Shown: positions 17,255 through 25,728 of the stretch, one piece after another
Layout of the letters: every line of letters begins with the position of its first letter
Numbering within the stretch: position 1 is the first letter of the stretch
Assembly (NCBI GenBank): GCA_016190375.1
Contig: JACPQR010000069.1
Span: 1 to 33,404 of the forward strand
Source: Deltaproteobacteria bacterium
Lineage (GTDB): Bacteria > Myxococcota_A > Polyangia > JACPQR01
DNA length: 33,404 nt
Direction of reading: 5' to 3'
Notes under the pieces: generated by a model
Databases searched by the model: none
What the model saw: the letters and a program-made list of their open reading frames with translations, nothing else
Told to the model about the DNA's origin: nothing
Translations under genes and position numbers: made by a program

Positions 17255-17266
17255 GGTGGCGCCACC
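17255..17266. promoter_or_regulatory. Palindrome GGTGGCGCCACC between divergent units
   Basis: This is a perfect 12-nt palindrome midway between the antitoxin operon and the Cys-rich lipoprotein gene. It could be an operator. It is GC-rich and may also be chance. Confidence 0.25.
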
Positions 17267-17306
17267 GGCGGCGGCCGGCGCCTCGCCACCCGTTCCCGGC
17301 CGCTGT

Positions 17307-17312
17307 TATGAT
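17307..17312 (+). promoter_or_regulatory. Possible -10 element (TATGAT) before the Cys-rich lipoprotein gene
   Basis: TATGAT lies 10 nt before the ATG at 17323 and includes the alternative ATG at 17308. This argues for the downstream start. No good -35 box is seen. Confidence 0.35.
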
Positions 17313-17322
17313 CGGTCGGCCA

Positions 17323-18345
17323 ATGCCCAGCGATCGATCGAGCCCGCCCGGATGCGAGCGGCGGTCGCGTGCTCGCGTGCTCGGGCCCTTCCCGGTCGCG
17401 ACCGTGGCGCTGCTCGTGCTGCCCGGCTGCGGCCTCGTCTTTCCCCTGAGCTCGAGCCCCGGCGGCGACCCCGGAGCGGACGCTGGGGCCGACGCCTCCT
17501 GCAACGTCGAGTGCCTCCCGCCGGCCACGTGCGCCCGCGGGGTGTGCAGCGATACGTGCGACGGCGTCGACTGCGACCCGGACGAGCGGTGCTCGGACGG
17601 GCAGTGCGTGAGCATCGACCTCGACGACGACGGCGACGGCTTCTCCGTCTCGTCGGACTGCGACGACCACGACGCTTCCGTGATTCCGGGATCGATGGTG
17701 CCCTGCGAGAGTGAGTGCGGCAGCGGCACGCGGACGTGCGAAGACGGTAGCTGGCAGCCTTGCACCGCCCCGACCGACTGCGAGTGCGTGCCGGGAGATA
17801 CTCGAGACGAGGCGTGCGGCCGCTGCGGATCGTCCACGAGGCCATGCGGGGAGGACGGCCGATGGGGCGCTGCGGGCGAGTGCGCCGGGGAGGGCGAGTG
17901 CTTGCCCGGCGGTCAGCAGACCGAGGCATGCGCCGGCTGCGGCCAGCGAGCCCGGACCTGCTCCGCCGGCTGCACGTGGGGCGCGTGGGGGGACTGCGTC
18001 GCTGGCGGCGAATGCGTCTCCGGCGTCATCGAGAACCGAGCTTGCGGCCAGTGCGGAACGCAAGGGAGGCTCTGTGGCGCCAATTGTGTCTGGGGCGATT
18101 GGGGGGTGTGCGCGAACGAGCACGGCGACTGCACGCCCGGTGACAGCCAGCCGTGCGAGGCCGGATGCGGCCTGAGGGTCTGCGGCGCCGACTGCGAGTG
18201 GGGGGCCTGCAGCGTCGGGTGTCACTGCCTGCAGTTCGGAGACATCCCGGAGGGCTGCATCGGGGCCCAGGTCATCTACCCCCCGATGAACGACGTGGCG
18301 TGCTGCATGCCGAGCTGCCAGTGGGAGGCCGGCGAGTGCTCTTGA
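17323..18345 (+). CDS. Cys-rich surface lipoprotein with WGxWxxC repeats
   Basis: The 340-aa protein has a basic N-terminus, a hydrophobic segment and the lipobox LVLPGC, so it should be lipidated and exported. A short Asp/Ala spacer is followed by a Cys-rich Notch/EGF-like part (CNVECLPPATCARGVC, CDGVDCDPDERC) and an acidic DLDDDGDGF Ca-binding-like loop. At least four repeats follow, built on C..C/G..R.C....WG.WG.C, like the thrombospondin-type Cys repeats of Myxococcota surface proteins. About one residue in eight is Cys, pointing to many disulfides outside the cytoplasm. I do not know its function. An ATG at 17308 would add five residues. It reads into the intergenic region before the flagellar operon. 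Confidence 0.75.
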   Translation: MPSDRSSPPGCERRSRARVLGPFPVATVALLVLPGCGLVFPLSSSPGGDPGADAGADASCNVECLPPATCARGVCSDTCDGVDCDPDERCSDGQCVSIDLDDDGDGFSVSSDCDDHDASVIPGSMVPCESECGSGTRTCEDGSWQPCTAPTDCECVPGDTRDEACGRCGSSTRPCGEDGRWGAAGECAGEGECLPGGQQTEACAGCGQRARTCSAGCTWGAWGDCVAGGECVSGVIENRACGQCGTQGRLCGANCVWGDWGVCANEHGDCTPGDSQPCEAGCGLRVCGADCEWGACSVGCHCLQFGDIPEGCIGAQVIYPPMNDVACCMPSCQWEAGECS

Positions 18346-18368
18346 GCCGAACCCGCCGTCATGGCCTT

Positions 18369-18412
18369 GGCGCTTGCGCCGGAGACAGGGCGCTCACCGA
18401 GGCGCGCCTCGG
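18369..18412. promoter_or_regulatory. Two inverted repeats upstream of the flagellar promoter
   Basis: GGCGC-TT-GCGCC (18369-18380) and the perfect 16-nt palindrome CCGAGGCGCGCCTCGG (18397-18412) lie 22-66 bp upstream of the -24 element. They may be activator sites or may form a terminator-like structure for the lipoprotein transcript. No T-tract follows. Confidence 0.4.
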
Positions 18413-18434
18413 CGAGAAACCGCGTGAATCCGCG

Positions 18435-18450
18435 TGGCACGTGGGTTGCT
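18435..18450 (+). promoter_or_regulatory. Perfect sigma-54 (-24/-12) promoter of the flgB operon
   Basis: TGGCACG-TGGG-TTGCT matches the RpoN consensus at every defined base, with GG-N10-GC spacing. The predicted start is near 18460-18461, only 3-4 nt before the flgB ATG at 18464. A direct repeat CCGCGTG (18420-18426 and 18430-18436, 10-bp period) abuts the -24 box. Confidence 0.85.
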
Positions 18451-18463
18451 GTCTGCGCCTGAC

Positions 18464-18865
18464 ATGTCGAACCTCTTCATGGGCGTCGACGCGTTGACGA
18501 GGACCCTGGACTACCACCTCGAACGACACAACGTCCTCGCGTCGAACATCGCGAACGTCAACACACCCGGTTTCCGGCCGATGGAGCTCGTCCGCGAGAC
18601 GGAGCGGGCCGCCGGACACCAGCCCCCGCTCATCGCGACCGACGAGCGGCACTTCAGCGCCGCTCCGGCGGGCGGCGGGCCCGGCGAGGTCGTCGTCCGC
18701 GAGGACCAGGCCGTGCGGCCAGGGGCGGACGGCAACTCGGTCAGCCTCGAGCGCGAGTCGGCGAAGATCGCAGCCAACGACATTCGCTACGAGGGGGCGG
18801 TCAAGATCGTGGCACACAGCCTCGCGATGCTGCGCTACGCCGCCAACGACGGATCGGGTCAGTAG
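18464..18865 (+). CDS. flgB: Flagellar basal-body proximal rod protein FlgB
   Basis: The 133-aa protein has the conserved rod/hook N-terminal motif LERHNVLASNIANVNTPGFRP and a C-terminal helix (NDIRYEGAVKIVAHSLAMLRYAAN) that forms the D0 coiled coil. FlgB is the first rod protein on the MS ring side. It is the first gene of the flagellar operon. The ATG at 18464 has no Shine-Dalgarno sequence and follows the -12 element by only 14 nt, so the mRNA would be almost leaderless. A second ATG at 18479 would remove the first five residues and also lacks a Shine-Dalgarno sequence. The FlgB N-terminus fits the first start better. Confidence 0.93.
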   Translation: MSNLFMGVDALTRTLDYHLERHNVLASNIANVNTPGFRPMELVRETERAAGHQPPLIATDERHFSAAPAGGGPGEVVVREDQAVRPGADGNSVSLERESAKIAANDIRYEGAVKIVAHSLAMLRYAANDGSGQ

Positions 18866-18883
18866 CGGGAAGAGGAGACGAGC

Positions 18884-19318
18884 ATGGACTTCTTCACGGC
18901 GATGGAGATATCGGCATCGGGGCTCGGCGCGGAGCGGGTTCGGATGAACCTCATCGCCTCGAACCTCGCCAACGCGCGCACGACGCGCACGGCGGACGGC
19001 GGCCCGTACCGTCGTCTCGACCCCGTGTTCCAGGCCGTGCCCGTTGCCGCGCGCTTCGCCGAGATGGCGAACGAGCGTGGCGCCCAGGCGGCTTCGCTGG
19101 TCGAGGTCCCCCAGATCCGCCAGGACAACGCGCCGCCGCAGCAGGTCTACGACCCGACCCACCCGGATGCGGACGCGAACGGCTTCGTCTCGCTGCCGAA
19201 CGTGAACGTCGTCGAGGAGATGGTGAACCTCATCACCGCTTCGCGCGCCTACGAGGCGGGCGTCACGGTGGTCCAGACCCTGAAAGGGATGGCGCGCTCC
19301 GCGCTGTCGATCGGCTGA
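18884..19318 (+). CDS. flgC: Flagellar basal-body rod protein FlgC
   Basis: The 144-aa protein has the rod signature MEISASGLGAERVRMNLIASNLANARTTRT at the N-terminus and the conserved C-terminus NVNVVEEMVNLITASRAYEAGVTVVQTLKGM. It forms the proximal rod with FlgB, FlgF and FliE. It starts 18 nt after flgB with a good Shine-Dalgarno sequence (AGAGGAG). Length and motifs are typical of the family. Confidence 0.95.
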   Translation: MDFFTAMEISASGLGAERVRMNLIASNLANARTTRTADGGPYRRLDPVFQAVPVAARFAEMANERGAQAASLVEVPQIRQDNAPPQQVYDPTHPDADANGFVSLPNVNVVEEMVNLITASRAYEAGVTVVQTLKGMARSALSIG

Positions 19319-19320
19319 CA

Positions 19321-19635
19321 ATGGCGCTCAACATCTCACCGGCCCAGCTCCCCCAGGTCACCGAGCTCCGGATCCCCGAGGTGCGCTCCGAGCGCCCCGC
19401 CGGCGTGGGATCCGAGACGTCGTTCGCCGACCGTCTTCGCGAGTTCGTACACGACGTCGACCAGACGCAGAAGACCGCGCACACGGCCGCGGACGAGTAC
19501 GCAGCCGGCAGGAGAAACGACCTGCACGGGACGATGATCGCGATGTCGCAGGCCGACATCACGCTGCGCCTGCTCGCCAACGTGCGCAACCGAGTGCTCG
19601 AGGCCTACCGGGAGATCATGAGGATGGGAGCGTAG
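19321..19635 (+). CDS. fliE: Flagellar hook-basal body adaptor FliE
   Basis: The 104-aa protein has the FliE features SFADRLREFVHDVDQTQKTA and the C-terminal helix MIAMSQADITLRLLANVRNRVLEAYREIMRMGA. FliE joins the MS ring to the rod. The ATG lies 2 nt after the flgC stop, so translation is probably coupled. Order flgB-flgC-fliE-fliF is the common one. Confidence 0.93.
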   Translation: MALNISPAQLPQVTELRIPEVRSERPAGVGSETSFADRLREFVHDVDQTQKTAHTAADEYAAGRRNDLHGTMIAMSQADITLRLLANVRNRVLEAYREIMRMGA

Positions 19636-19636
19636 C

Positions 19637-21253
19637 GTGGCGAGCCTGAAGGACAGCCTGGGCAAGCTCAAGGAACGCTGGTCGGCACTCACGCTCCAGA
19701 GGCGAATCGTCATCGCGCTGGGCGCGGCCGTCGTGGTCGCGATCGCCGTCCTCGCGATCGGGCGCGCTTCGGAGCCGAGCTTCGGGCTCCTGTACTCGAA
19801 CCTCTCCGGGGACGACGCGGCCCGCATCGTGGAGCGCCTGAAGGACATGCACGTCCCGTACAAGCTCGAGAGCGGCGGCAGCGACGTCTACGTGCCCGAC
19901 AGCTCGGTCCACGAGACTCGCCTGACCCTCGCCGCGGACGGGCTGCCGAGCGGCGGCGGGGTCGGCTTCGAGATCTTCGACGAGCAACGCTTCGGCGAGA
20001 GCGAGTTCTCCGAGCAGGTCAAGTACCACCGCGCGCTCGAGGGCGAGCTGTCGAGGACCATCTCGCACATCGCGGGCGTCGAGACGGCGCGTGTGCACCT
20101 CGTCCTTCCCAACCGATCGCTCTTCGCGTCGACCGAGACGGCGGCGAGCGCATCGGTGGCGCTCAAGATCAAGCCGGGCTTCCGGATGCGGGACGACCAG
20201 GTGCGCGGCATCGTCCACCTCGTCGCCTCGAGCGTCCGCGGCCTCGACGCCGAGCACGTCACGGTCGTCAACGGCGAGGGACGCAGCCTCGCCGGCGGCG
20301 CGACCGCGGACGAGGAGATGTCGTCACAGACCCTCGGCTTCCGCCACGAGCTCGAACGCGGGAAGGAGCGCGCCGTCCAGGAGCTGCTCGACAGGACGCT
20401 GGGCGAGGGCTCGAGCGTCGTGCGCGTCGCGGCGGACGTCAGCTTCGCCCGGGAGGAGCGCACCGAGGAGCAGTTCGACCCGCAGGGCGTGGCGCCCCGG
20501 TCGTTCCAGATCAGCGAGGAGCGCAGCAACGTGGGGCCGAACGCGACGACCGCGGGCGTGCCGGGCGCCGCCTCGAACCTGCCCGGTGGCGAGGCGCCGA
20601 CCTCGGGCACCGGCGGAGGCAGCGGCCTGTTCAAGCGCAGCGAGACCCGGAACTTCGAGGTCAGCAAGGTCGTACGCCGCGCGATCGAGCCCATCGGCCG
20701 CCTCCAGCGCCTCCAGGTCGCGGTCGTCGTCGATGGGCGCTGGTCCGGCAAGGGCGCGCGGCGGCACTTCACGCCACGCTCCGCTGGCGAGCTCGGGCGC
20801 CTCAAGGCGATCGTGGAGAGCGCGGTCGGCGCGCAGTCGGACCGAGGCGACAAGGTCACGGTGGAGTGCGTGCCGTTCGCGGATTCCGCGCACCCGGGTC
20901 GACGAGTCGATCTCGGCCCCGCCGACCCGCTCGAGCGGTACCGCCCGTACCTGCCGTACGCGGCCGGCGCGCTGGGCCTGCTCTTCCTGCTCATCGCCCT
21001 GCCCATCTGGGCCGCGATCCGGCGGCGCCGGCGCAGGACGGCCAGGGTCTCGGCGACGGTAGCCGCGCTCCCGGCCGGTCCCGGCGCGCAGTCGCCCGCC
21101 TCGATCGACGCGGCGATAGTGAACGAGCGTCTCGCCGAGCAGGCGCGGGCCGTGGCCGAGGCGCGATCGCTGGCCGCCGACCTCGCCAGCCGTGATCCCG
21201 ACCTCGCCGCCCGAGTGGTTCGCGGGTGGCTCTCCGAGGGCACCCGTCAATGA
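19637..21253 (+). CDS. fliF: Flagellar MS-ring protein FliF
   Basis: The 538-aa membrane protein has a first transmembrane helix at about 22-44 (IVIALGAAVVVAIAVLAIG), the periplasmic ring-building domains with GLLYSNLSGDDAARIVERLK, the YscJ/FliF-type segment LPSGGGVGFEIFDEQRFGESEFSEQVKYHRALEGELSRTI, and a second transmembrane helix (about 435-457; AAGALGLLFLLIALPIWAAI). The cytoplasmic tail ends ARVVRGWLSEGTRQ, the part that binds FliG. The GTG start is 1 nt after the fliE stop. It forms the base on which the motor and export gate assemble. Confidence 0.95.
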   Translation: MASLKDSLGKLKERWSALTLQRRIVIALGAAVVVAIAVLAIGRASEPSFGLLYSNLSGDDAARIVERLKDMHVPYKLESGGSDVYVPDSSVHETRLTLAADGLPSGGGVGFEIFDEQRFGESEFSEQVKYHRALEGELSRTISHIAGVETARVHLVLPNRSLFASTETAASASVALKIKPGFRMRDDQVRGIVHLVASSVRGLDAEHVTVVNGEGRSLAGGATADEEMSSQTLGFRHELERGKERAVQELLDRTLGEGSSVVRVAADVSFAREERTEEQFDPQGVAPRSFQISEERSNVGPNATTAGVPGAASNLPGGEAPTSGTGGGSGLFKRSETRNFEVSKVVRRAIEPIGRLQRLQVAVVVDGRWSGKGARRHFTPRSAGELGRLKAIVESAVGAQSDRGDKVTVECVPFADSAHPGRRVDLGPADPLERYRPYLPYAAGALGLLFLLIALPIWAAIRRRRRRTARVSATVAALPAGPGAQSPASIDAAIVNERLAEQARAVAEARSLAADLASRDPDLAARVVRGWLSEGTRQ

Positions 21254-22293
21254 CCGCACTGGCCGTGAGCGACCCGCACAAGCCTGGATCCGCCACCGCC
21301 GCGAAGACCCTCAGCGGTCCGCAGAAGAGCCTCCTCTTCCTCGTGAGCCTCGAGGAGAGCGCCGCCACGCGCATCCTCGCGCAGCTCAGCGACGAGGAGC
21401 TCCGGCAGCTCCGCAAGGCTTCCTCGGAGCTGAGCGAGGCGTCGCCGCAGGTCCTGCAGGAGGTCCACCGGGAGTTCGCCGAGCGCGCAGGCAAGGGAGT
21501 CCCGGCGAGCCTGAAGGGATCGGCGTCGTACTTGAGGCGGCTCGCGGGAAAGGCGCTGGGCGAGGGGAAGATAGCGGAGCTCTGGTCCGAGAAGTCCGAG
21601 CAGGGGCCGGTCGCCGAGCTGTCGAAGCTCGACACGGCGACGATCCTCGGGATCCTCGAGCTCGAGCAGCCGCAGACCATCGCGGTCATCCTCGCCCAGT
21701 TCGACTCCGGCAAGGCCGTCGACCTCTTGTCGCAGATGCCGACCGACAGGCAGACCCAGATCGTCCTCAGGATGGCGCGGCTGCAGACGGTGCCCGCGTC
21801 CGTCATCGCGGACATCGAGCGCGAGTTCGCCGAGGAGATCGCCGCTCTCGGCGACACGAGCGGGCGCAACATCGGCGGGCTCGAGGCTGCGGCGAGCCTG
21901 ATCAAGCGGCTGTCGGCGGAGGCCACCGAGGGGCTGCTGGAGGAGCTCGGCAAGACGGACGCCACCGCCGCCGAAGAGCTGCGCAGGGCGCTGTTCACCT
22001 TCGAGGACCTCGTCCGGATCGACGGTCGCGGGATGCAGGTGCTCCTCAAGGAGATCTCGACGGACCAGCTCGTCGTGGCGCTCAAGAGCGCGAGCGACGA
22101 CATCAAGGAGAAGGTGTTCGGCAACATCTCGACGCGCGCGGCCGCGATGCTCAAGGACGAGCTGGAGATGCTGGGCCCCGTGCGTCTGTCGGACGTGGAG
22201 GCCGCGCAGCGCGCCATCGTGGAGACCGCCATGGGCCTCGAGCGCGACAGGAAGATCACGATCGCGAGGGAGGGTGGCGGCGAGTATGTCTGA
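21250..22293 (+). CDS. fliG: Flagellar motor switch protein FliG
   Basis: The 347-aa protein starts at the ATG overlapping the fliF stop (ATGA, 21250-21253); an in-frame GTG eight codons upstream would start inside fliF. It shows the FliF-binding N-terminal domain (KSLLFLVSLEESAATRILAQLSDEEL), the middle domain with ELEQPQTIAVILAQFDSGKA, and the C-terminal torque domain with FTFEDLVRIDGRGMQVLLKEI and the charged helix SDDIKEKVFGNISTRAAAMLKDE. It couples stator rotation to the C ring. The partner genes fliM and fliN are not in this window. Confidence 0.95.
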   Translation: MTALAVSDPHKPGSATAAKTLSGPQKSLLFLVSLEESAATRILAQLSDEELRQLRKASSELSEASPQVLQEVHREFAERAGKGVPASLKGSASYLRRLAGKALGEGKIAELWSEKSEQGPVAELSKLDTATILGILELEQPQTIAVILAQFDSGKAVDLLSQMPTDRQTQIVLRMARLQTVPASVIADIEREFAEEIAALGDTSGRNIGGLEAAASLIKRLSAEATEGLLEELGKTDATAAEELRRALFTFEDLVRIDGRGMQVLLKEISTDQLVVALKSASDDIKEKVFGNISTRAAAMLKDELEMLGPVRLSDVEAAQRAIVETAMGLERDRKITIAREGGGEYV

Positions 22294-22999
22294 CGAGGTC
22301 CGCACGGCGCTGAGGCCTCACGCTTTCCCGGCACTAGGACGGTCGACGGGCGGTCCGGCCTGGATGACCCACCGATCTCCGGACGTGGCGCCGATCCTGT
22401 TCCCGGGGCCCGGCGGAGTGCCGACGATCGCGGTCGCAGGGGACTCGGAAGACGCGTCGCGCATCTCCGACATCCCGATGGAGACCGAGGCGCCCGCTCC
22501 GGGCCAGTCCTCGCCGCCGGCGGCGCCCCCCGCACCCGCGTCGATTCCCGCAGACGACCCGCGCCTCGTCGCCTTCGCCCGCGCCGCGGCGGAGCTCGGC
22601 GCCGCGCGCGCCCAGGTCCTGTCGAGCGTCGAGGGGCAGCTCCTCGAGCTCGCCGTCGCGATCGCGTCGAGCGTCATCGACCGCGAGATCGAGGTGGATC
22701 CAGAGCTCCACGGGAGCCTGGCGCGGGCCGCGCTGGCGACCCTCGGCAGCGCTCCCGGTGCGAGGCTCCGCGCCTCGCGCGACGCGCACGCGGCCATCGT
22801 GGCCGTCTTCGGGTCGCCCACGGTGACGATGGACGGCCTGACCGTGCAGGTGACGATGGACCCCGCGCTCGAGGGCCTGGGCTGCATCGCGGAGAACGAG
22901 CACACCCGGGTGGACGGAAGGATCGGCGAGCGGCTGCGCGCGGTCCTGCGATCGCTCGAGGACGAGCGGCGGCGCGGGACGATGGAGGACGCCGGATGA
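22286..22999 (+). CDS. fliH: Flagellar export apparatus protein FliH
   Basis: The 237-aa protein is assigned by position between fliG and fliI and by its features. These are a Pro/Ala-rich variable N-terminus (to about 90) and a FliH/YscL-type C-terminal domain with LLELAVAIASSVIDREIEVDPELHGSLARAALATL and the final segment DPALEGLGCIAENEHTRVDGRIGERLRAVLRSL. FliH holds the FliI ATPase and links it to the export gate. The ATG at 22286 overlaps fliG by 8 nt; a GTG at 22274 is less likely because the purine tract would touch it. The N-terminal 90 residues are low complexity. Confidence 0.87.
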   Translation: MSDEVRTALRPHAFPALGRSTGGPAWMTHRSPDVAPILFPGPGGVPTIAVAGDSEDASRISDIPMETEAPAPGQSSPPAAPPAPASIPADDPRLVAFARAAAELGAARAQVLSSVEGQLLELAVAIASSVIDREIEVDPELHGSLARAALATLGSAPGARLRASRDAHAAIVAVFGSPTVTMDGLTVQVTMDPALEGLGCIAENEHTRVDGRIGERLRAVLRSLEDERRRGTMEDAG

Positions 23000-24324
23000 T
23001 CGGGCCCGCCGTCGACCTGCGCCGCTACCTCCCCGTGGCCCGCGCCGCCGCGGAGCCCGCCGTCGAGGGGCGGCTGTCCGAGGTCGTTGGCCTGGTGCTC
23101 GAGGCGCGCGGCTGCCGGGCGTCGATCGGCGACCTGTACGAGCTCAGGCCCCTGACGGGCCTTCCCATCGAGGCCGAGGTCGTGGGGCTTCGCGGCGACA
23201 GGACGCTCTTGATGCCGCTCGGTCACACGCAAGGGCTCGAGGTCGGCTCGCCGCTGCGCCGTGTGGGTCGCTCCGCCTACGCGAGGGTCGGCTCGGGGCT
23301 CCTCGGGCGCGTCCTCGACGGTCTGGGTCGTCCGCTCGACGGGCAGCTCGCGCCAGAGCTCGACACCGAGCGGCCGCTGTACGGCGCGTCGCGGAACCCC
23401 CTGAGGCGCCGGCCGGTCTCGGACCCGTTCTGGGTCGGCGTGAGGGCGATCGACGGGCTTCTCACGCTGGGCAAGGGCCAGCGCATCGGTATCTTCGCGG
23501 GCGGCGGCGTCGGCAAGAGCTCGCTCCTCGGGATGATGGTGCGCAGGGCGAAGGCGGACGTCGCGGTCGTCGCGCTCATCGGCGAGCGTGGTCGGGAGGT
23601 CGAGGAGTTCGTTCACCGGACGCTCGGCCCCGAGGGGCTCGCGCGCTCCGTCGTGGTCGCGGCCACCAGCGCGGAGCCGCCGCTCGTGCGCGTGCGCGGG
23701 GCGCTCTACGCGACGACGATCGCCGAGCATTTCCGCGCGAAGGGCCTGGACGTGCTCCTCGTGATGGACAGCTTGACCCGCTTCGCAATGGCGATGCGCG
23801 AGGTCGGCCTCGCGATCGGCGAGCCGCCGACCACGAAGGGCTACACGCCCACGGTCTTCGCGTCCATGCCGAGGATCCTGGAGCGAGCCGGGACCTCTGC
23901 GGGACCCGGGTCGATCACGGGCGTCTACACCGTCCTCGTCGAGGGCGACGATCTGGCCGATCCGATCGCCGACTCGGTCCGCGCGACGCTCGACGGGCAC
24001 GTCGTCCTGTCGCGGACGCTCGCCGAGCGCGGGCACTTTCCGGCCATCGACCTGCCGCAGAGCATCTCGCGCGTGTTGCCCAACGTCGTCTCGCCGCGTC
24101 GTGTGGATCTCGCGCACAAGGCGCGCGAGCTCCTCGGCACCTATCGCGAGGCGGAGGACCTGGTCGCCATCGGCGCCTACAAGCAGGGCACGTTGCCGCG
24201 TCTCGACGAGGCGCTCTTCCGGATGCCGAAGCTCGAGAAGTTCCTGCGGCAGGGCATCGAGGAGCCGTCCGAGCCGGACGATGTGGAGAAGCGTCTCGCC
24301 GGCATCTGGAGCGAGGAGAAATGA
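22996..24324 (+). CDS. fliI: Flagellum-specific export ATPase FliI
   Basis: The 442-aa F1-beta-like ATPase has Walker A FAGGGVGKSSLL (about 167-178), the catalytic segment ALIGERGREVEEF, Walker B VLLVMDSLTRFAMAMRE, the GEPPTTKGYTPTVFASMPRILERAG motif and the DPIADSVRATLDGHVVLSR region, all diagnostic of flagellar and type III secretion ATPases. It energises substrate unfolding at the export gate with FliH and FliJ. Translation is coupled to fliH by an ATGA overlap (22996-22999). Identity as the flagellar paralogue rests on the operon. Confidence 0.95.
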   Translation: MIGPAVDLRRYLPVARAAAEPAVEGRLSEVVGLVLEARGCRASIGDLYELRPLTGLPIEAEVVGLRGDRTLLMPLGHTQGLEVGSPLRRVGRSAYARVGSGLLGRVLDGLGRPLDGQLAPELDTERPLYGASRNPLRRRPVSDPFWVGVRAIDGLLTLGKGQRIGIFAGGGVGKSSLLGMMVRRAKADVAVVALIGERGREVEEFVHRTLGPEGLARSVVVAATSAEPPLVRVRGALYATTIAEHFRAKGLDVLLVMDSLTRFAMAMREVGLAIGEPPTTKGYTPTVFASMPRILERAGTSAGPGSITGVYTVLVEGDDLADPIADSVRATLDGHVVLSRTLAERGHFPAIDLPQSISRVLPNVVSPRRVDLAHKARELLGTYREAEDLVAIGAYKQGTLPRLDEALFRMPKLEKFLRQGIEEPSEPDDVEKRLAGIWSEEK

Positions 24325-24752
24325 CGAAGAGAAGGCTCGAGAGGATCATCCAGGTCAAGGAGCGCATCCGGGGGGTGCGCCGGAGCGAGCTCGAGACTGC
24401 CGACGAGGAGCTGGCGCGGGCTGCAGAGGCGGCGAGCGAAGCCGGGAAGATCCACGACGGTGCGATCGGCAGCCTCACCCGGGCGGGACAGATCACCGCC
24501 GAGGACCTGGCCAGGCAGGCCGCGGTCGTGGCGCTGGCCGCGAAGGTCGCGACCGAGGCGAACGGGACGCTCGAAGTGAGGAAGGTCGAGCGGGAGGAGC
24601 GCGCCGCGACGGTGTTCGACGCCACGCGCGACGTGCGCGCGCTCGAGATCCTCCACCAGCGGATGGGCAGGGCGGAGCAGAAGGAGGAGCGCAAGAAGGA
24701 GCAGGGCGCGACGGACGAGGCCGCGGGCCGGATGGTGAGGGTGGTCCGATGA
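24321..24752 (+). CDS. fliJ: Flagellar export chaperone / stalk protein FliJ
   Basis: The 143-aa protein is entirely charged and helical, and a long antiparallel coiled coil is expected from heptad-like Leu/Ala spacing (RLERIIQVKERIRGVRRSELETADEELARAAEAA). FliJ sits in the pore of the FliI ring and escorts export substrates. Sequence conservation in this family is poor, so the call depends on length, coiled coil and position. It is coupled to fliI by ATGA (24321-24324) and to the next gene by ATGA. Confidence 0.85.
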   Translation: MTKRRLERIIQVKERIRGVRRSELETADEELARAAEAASEAGKIHDGAIGSLTRAGQITAEDLARQAAVVALAAKVATEANGTLEVRKVEREERAATVFDATRDVRALEILHQRMGRAEQKEERKKEQGATDEAAGRMVRVVR

Positions 24753-25726
24753 AGATCGTGGCCGCGCCCACGTCCGCCCGCGAGGGCCCCGCGCCGAAGA
24801 AAGCTCCGGCCGAGGTGGCAGATTCGTTCCTCGGGCCGCTCGCGAAGGTGCTGATCGAGCTGGCGACCCAGGCGGGGCCCCAGCCTCGCCTTGCGCCTGC
24901 CGGAGGCGGGAGCGCAGAAGAGCCCCTCGCGCAGGTCCGGGTCGCGCCTCCAGGCATGGGGCGAACGGCCGGCGCGGGTCCGCTCCTGGCCTCGCCGCCG
25001 GTGAGCGCAGAGATGGAGCTTGGAGGCGGCCCGGGGCGCGAGGCGGGCGCCGATGGCTCGCACGGAGGTGGTGACCCTTCGCGCCCATTCGAGCTCGCCG
25101 AGGCGTTCGGCGCCGCCGTCAGGTCGGCCGAGGCGCACCGCGGGGATGCGTCGCCCGAGCGGCCGGCGGCCGACGCGGCGGCCGACGTCGCTCCTGCGGT
25201 GGAGACGACGTCGGATCCCGAGGCCTCGCTTCCCGCGCCCGCGGCACCGCAGGGGACGCTGCCGGCGGCGGAGGCGGCGCTCGTGGGCCTGTACACCAGC
25301 GCCGGGGCGGCGTCGCCCATGAGCGCGGGGCTCTCCGTGTCGAGCCACGTGGCGTCGCTTCACCGCGAGAGCGCGCCCGGGGCCGCTCCCTCGGAGGGGC
25401 TGCCCACCATCCACGAGGCTGCCGTCCTCAAGACCGTGGCCGCGGGCAGAGAGGCCGCACGGGTGGAGGTCCAGCACCCCGAGCTGGGCGCGATCCAGCT
25501 CGATCTCAGGCTCGACCGTGGATCCATGGACCTGCATGCAGTGACGACGAGCGCGGCGTCCGCGATCGCGCTCCGCGCGAGCGAGTCGGCGCTGAGGACG
25601 AGCGTCGCGCTCGCGGGTGTCGAGCTACGGGGCATGCGCGTCGACGTTGCTGGGGACCCCGAGCGGTCCATCGAGGCACGGAAGAAGAGGCGGGGCGGCA
25701 AGCGGTCCCTGGACACGGAGGCCTGA
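24749..25726 (+). CDS. fliK: Flagellar hook-length control protein FliK
   Basis: The protein has 325 aa. Residues about 1-210 are Ala/Pro/Gly-rich and disordered, as in FliK rulers. The C-terminal part (about 230-305) matches the hook-length domain pattern AARVEVQHPELGAIQLDLRL, then DLHAVTTSAASAIALRASESALRTSVALAGVEL. The C-terminus is basic (ARKKRRGGKR). FliK measures hook length and switches export specificity through FlhB. The start is set by the ATGA overlap with fliJ (24749-24752). It is relatively short for FliK. Position before flgD and flgE supports the call. Confidence 0.8.
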   Translation: MKIVAAPTSAREGPAPKKAPAEVADSFLGPLAKVLIELATQAGPQPRLAPAGGGSAEEPLAQVRVAPPGMGRTAGAGPLLASPPVSAEMELGGGPGREAGADGSHGGGDPSRPFELAEAFGAAVRSAEAHRGDASPERPAADAAADVAPAVETTSDPEASLPAPAAPQGTLPAAEAALVGLYTSAGAASPMSAGLSVSSHVASLHRESAPGAAPSEGLPTIHEAAVLKTVAAGREAARVEVQHPELGAIQLDLRLDRGSMDLHAVTTSAASAIALRASESALRTSVALAGVELRGMRVDVAGDPERSIEARKKRRGGKRSLDTEA

Positions 25727-25728
25727 TC

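Noticed and set aside
24101..24748. Upstream extension of the fliK frame
   Set aside because: It runs through fliI and fliJ in another frame with Arg-rich sequence. The ATGA overlap at 24749-24752 is the natural start.
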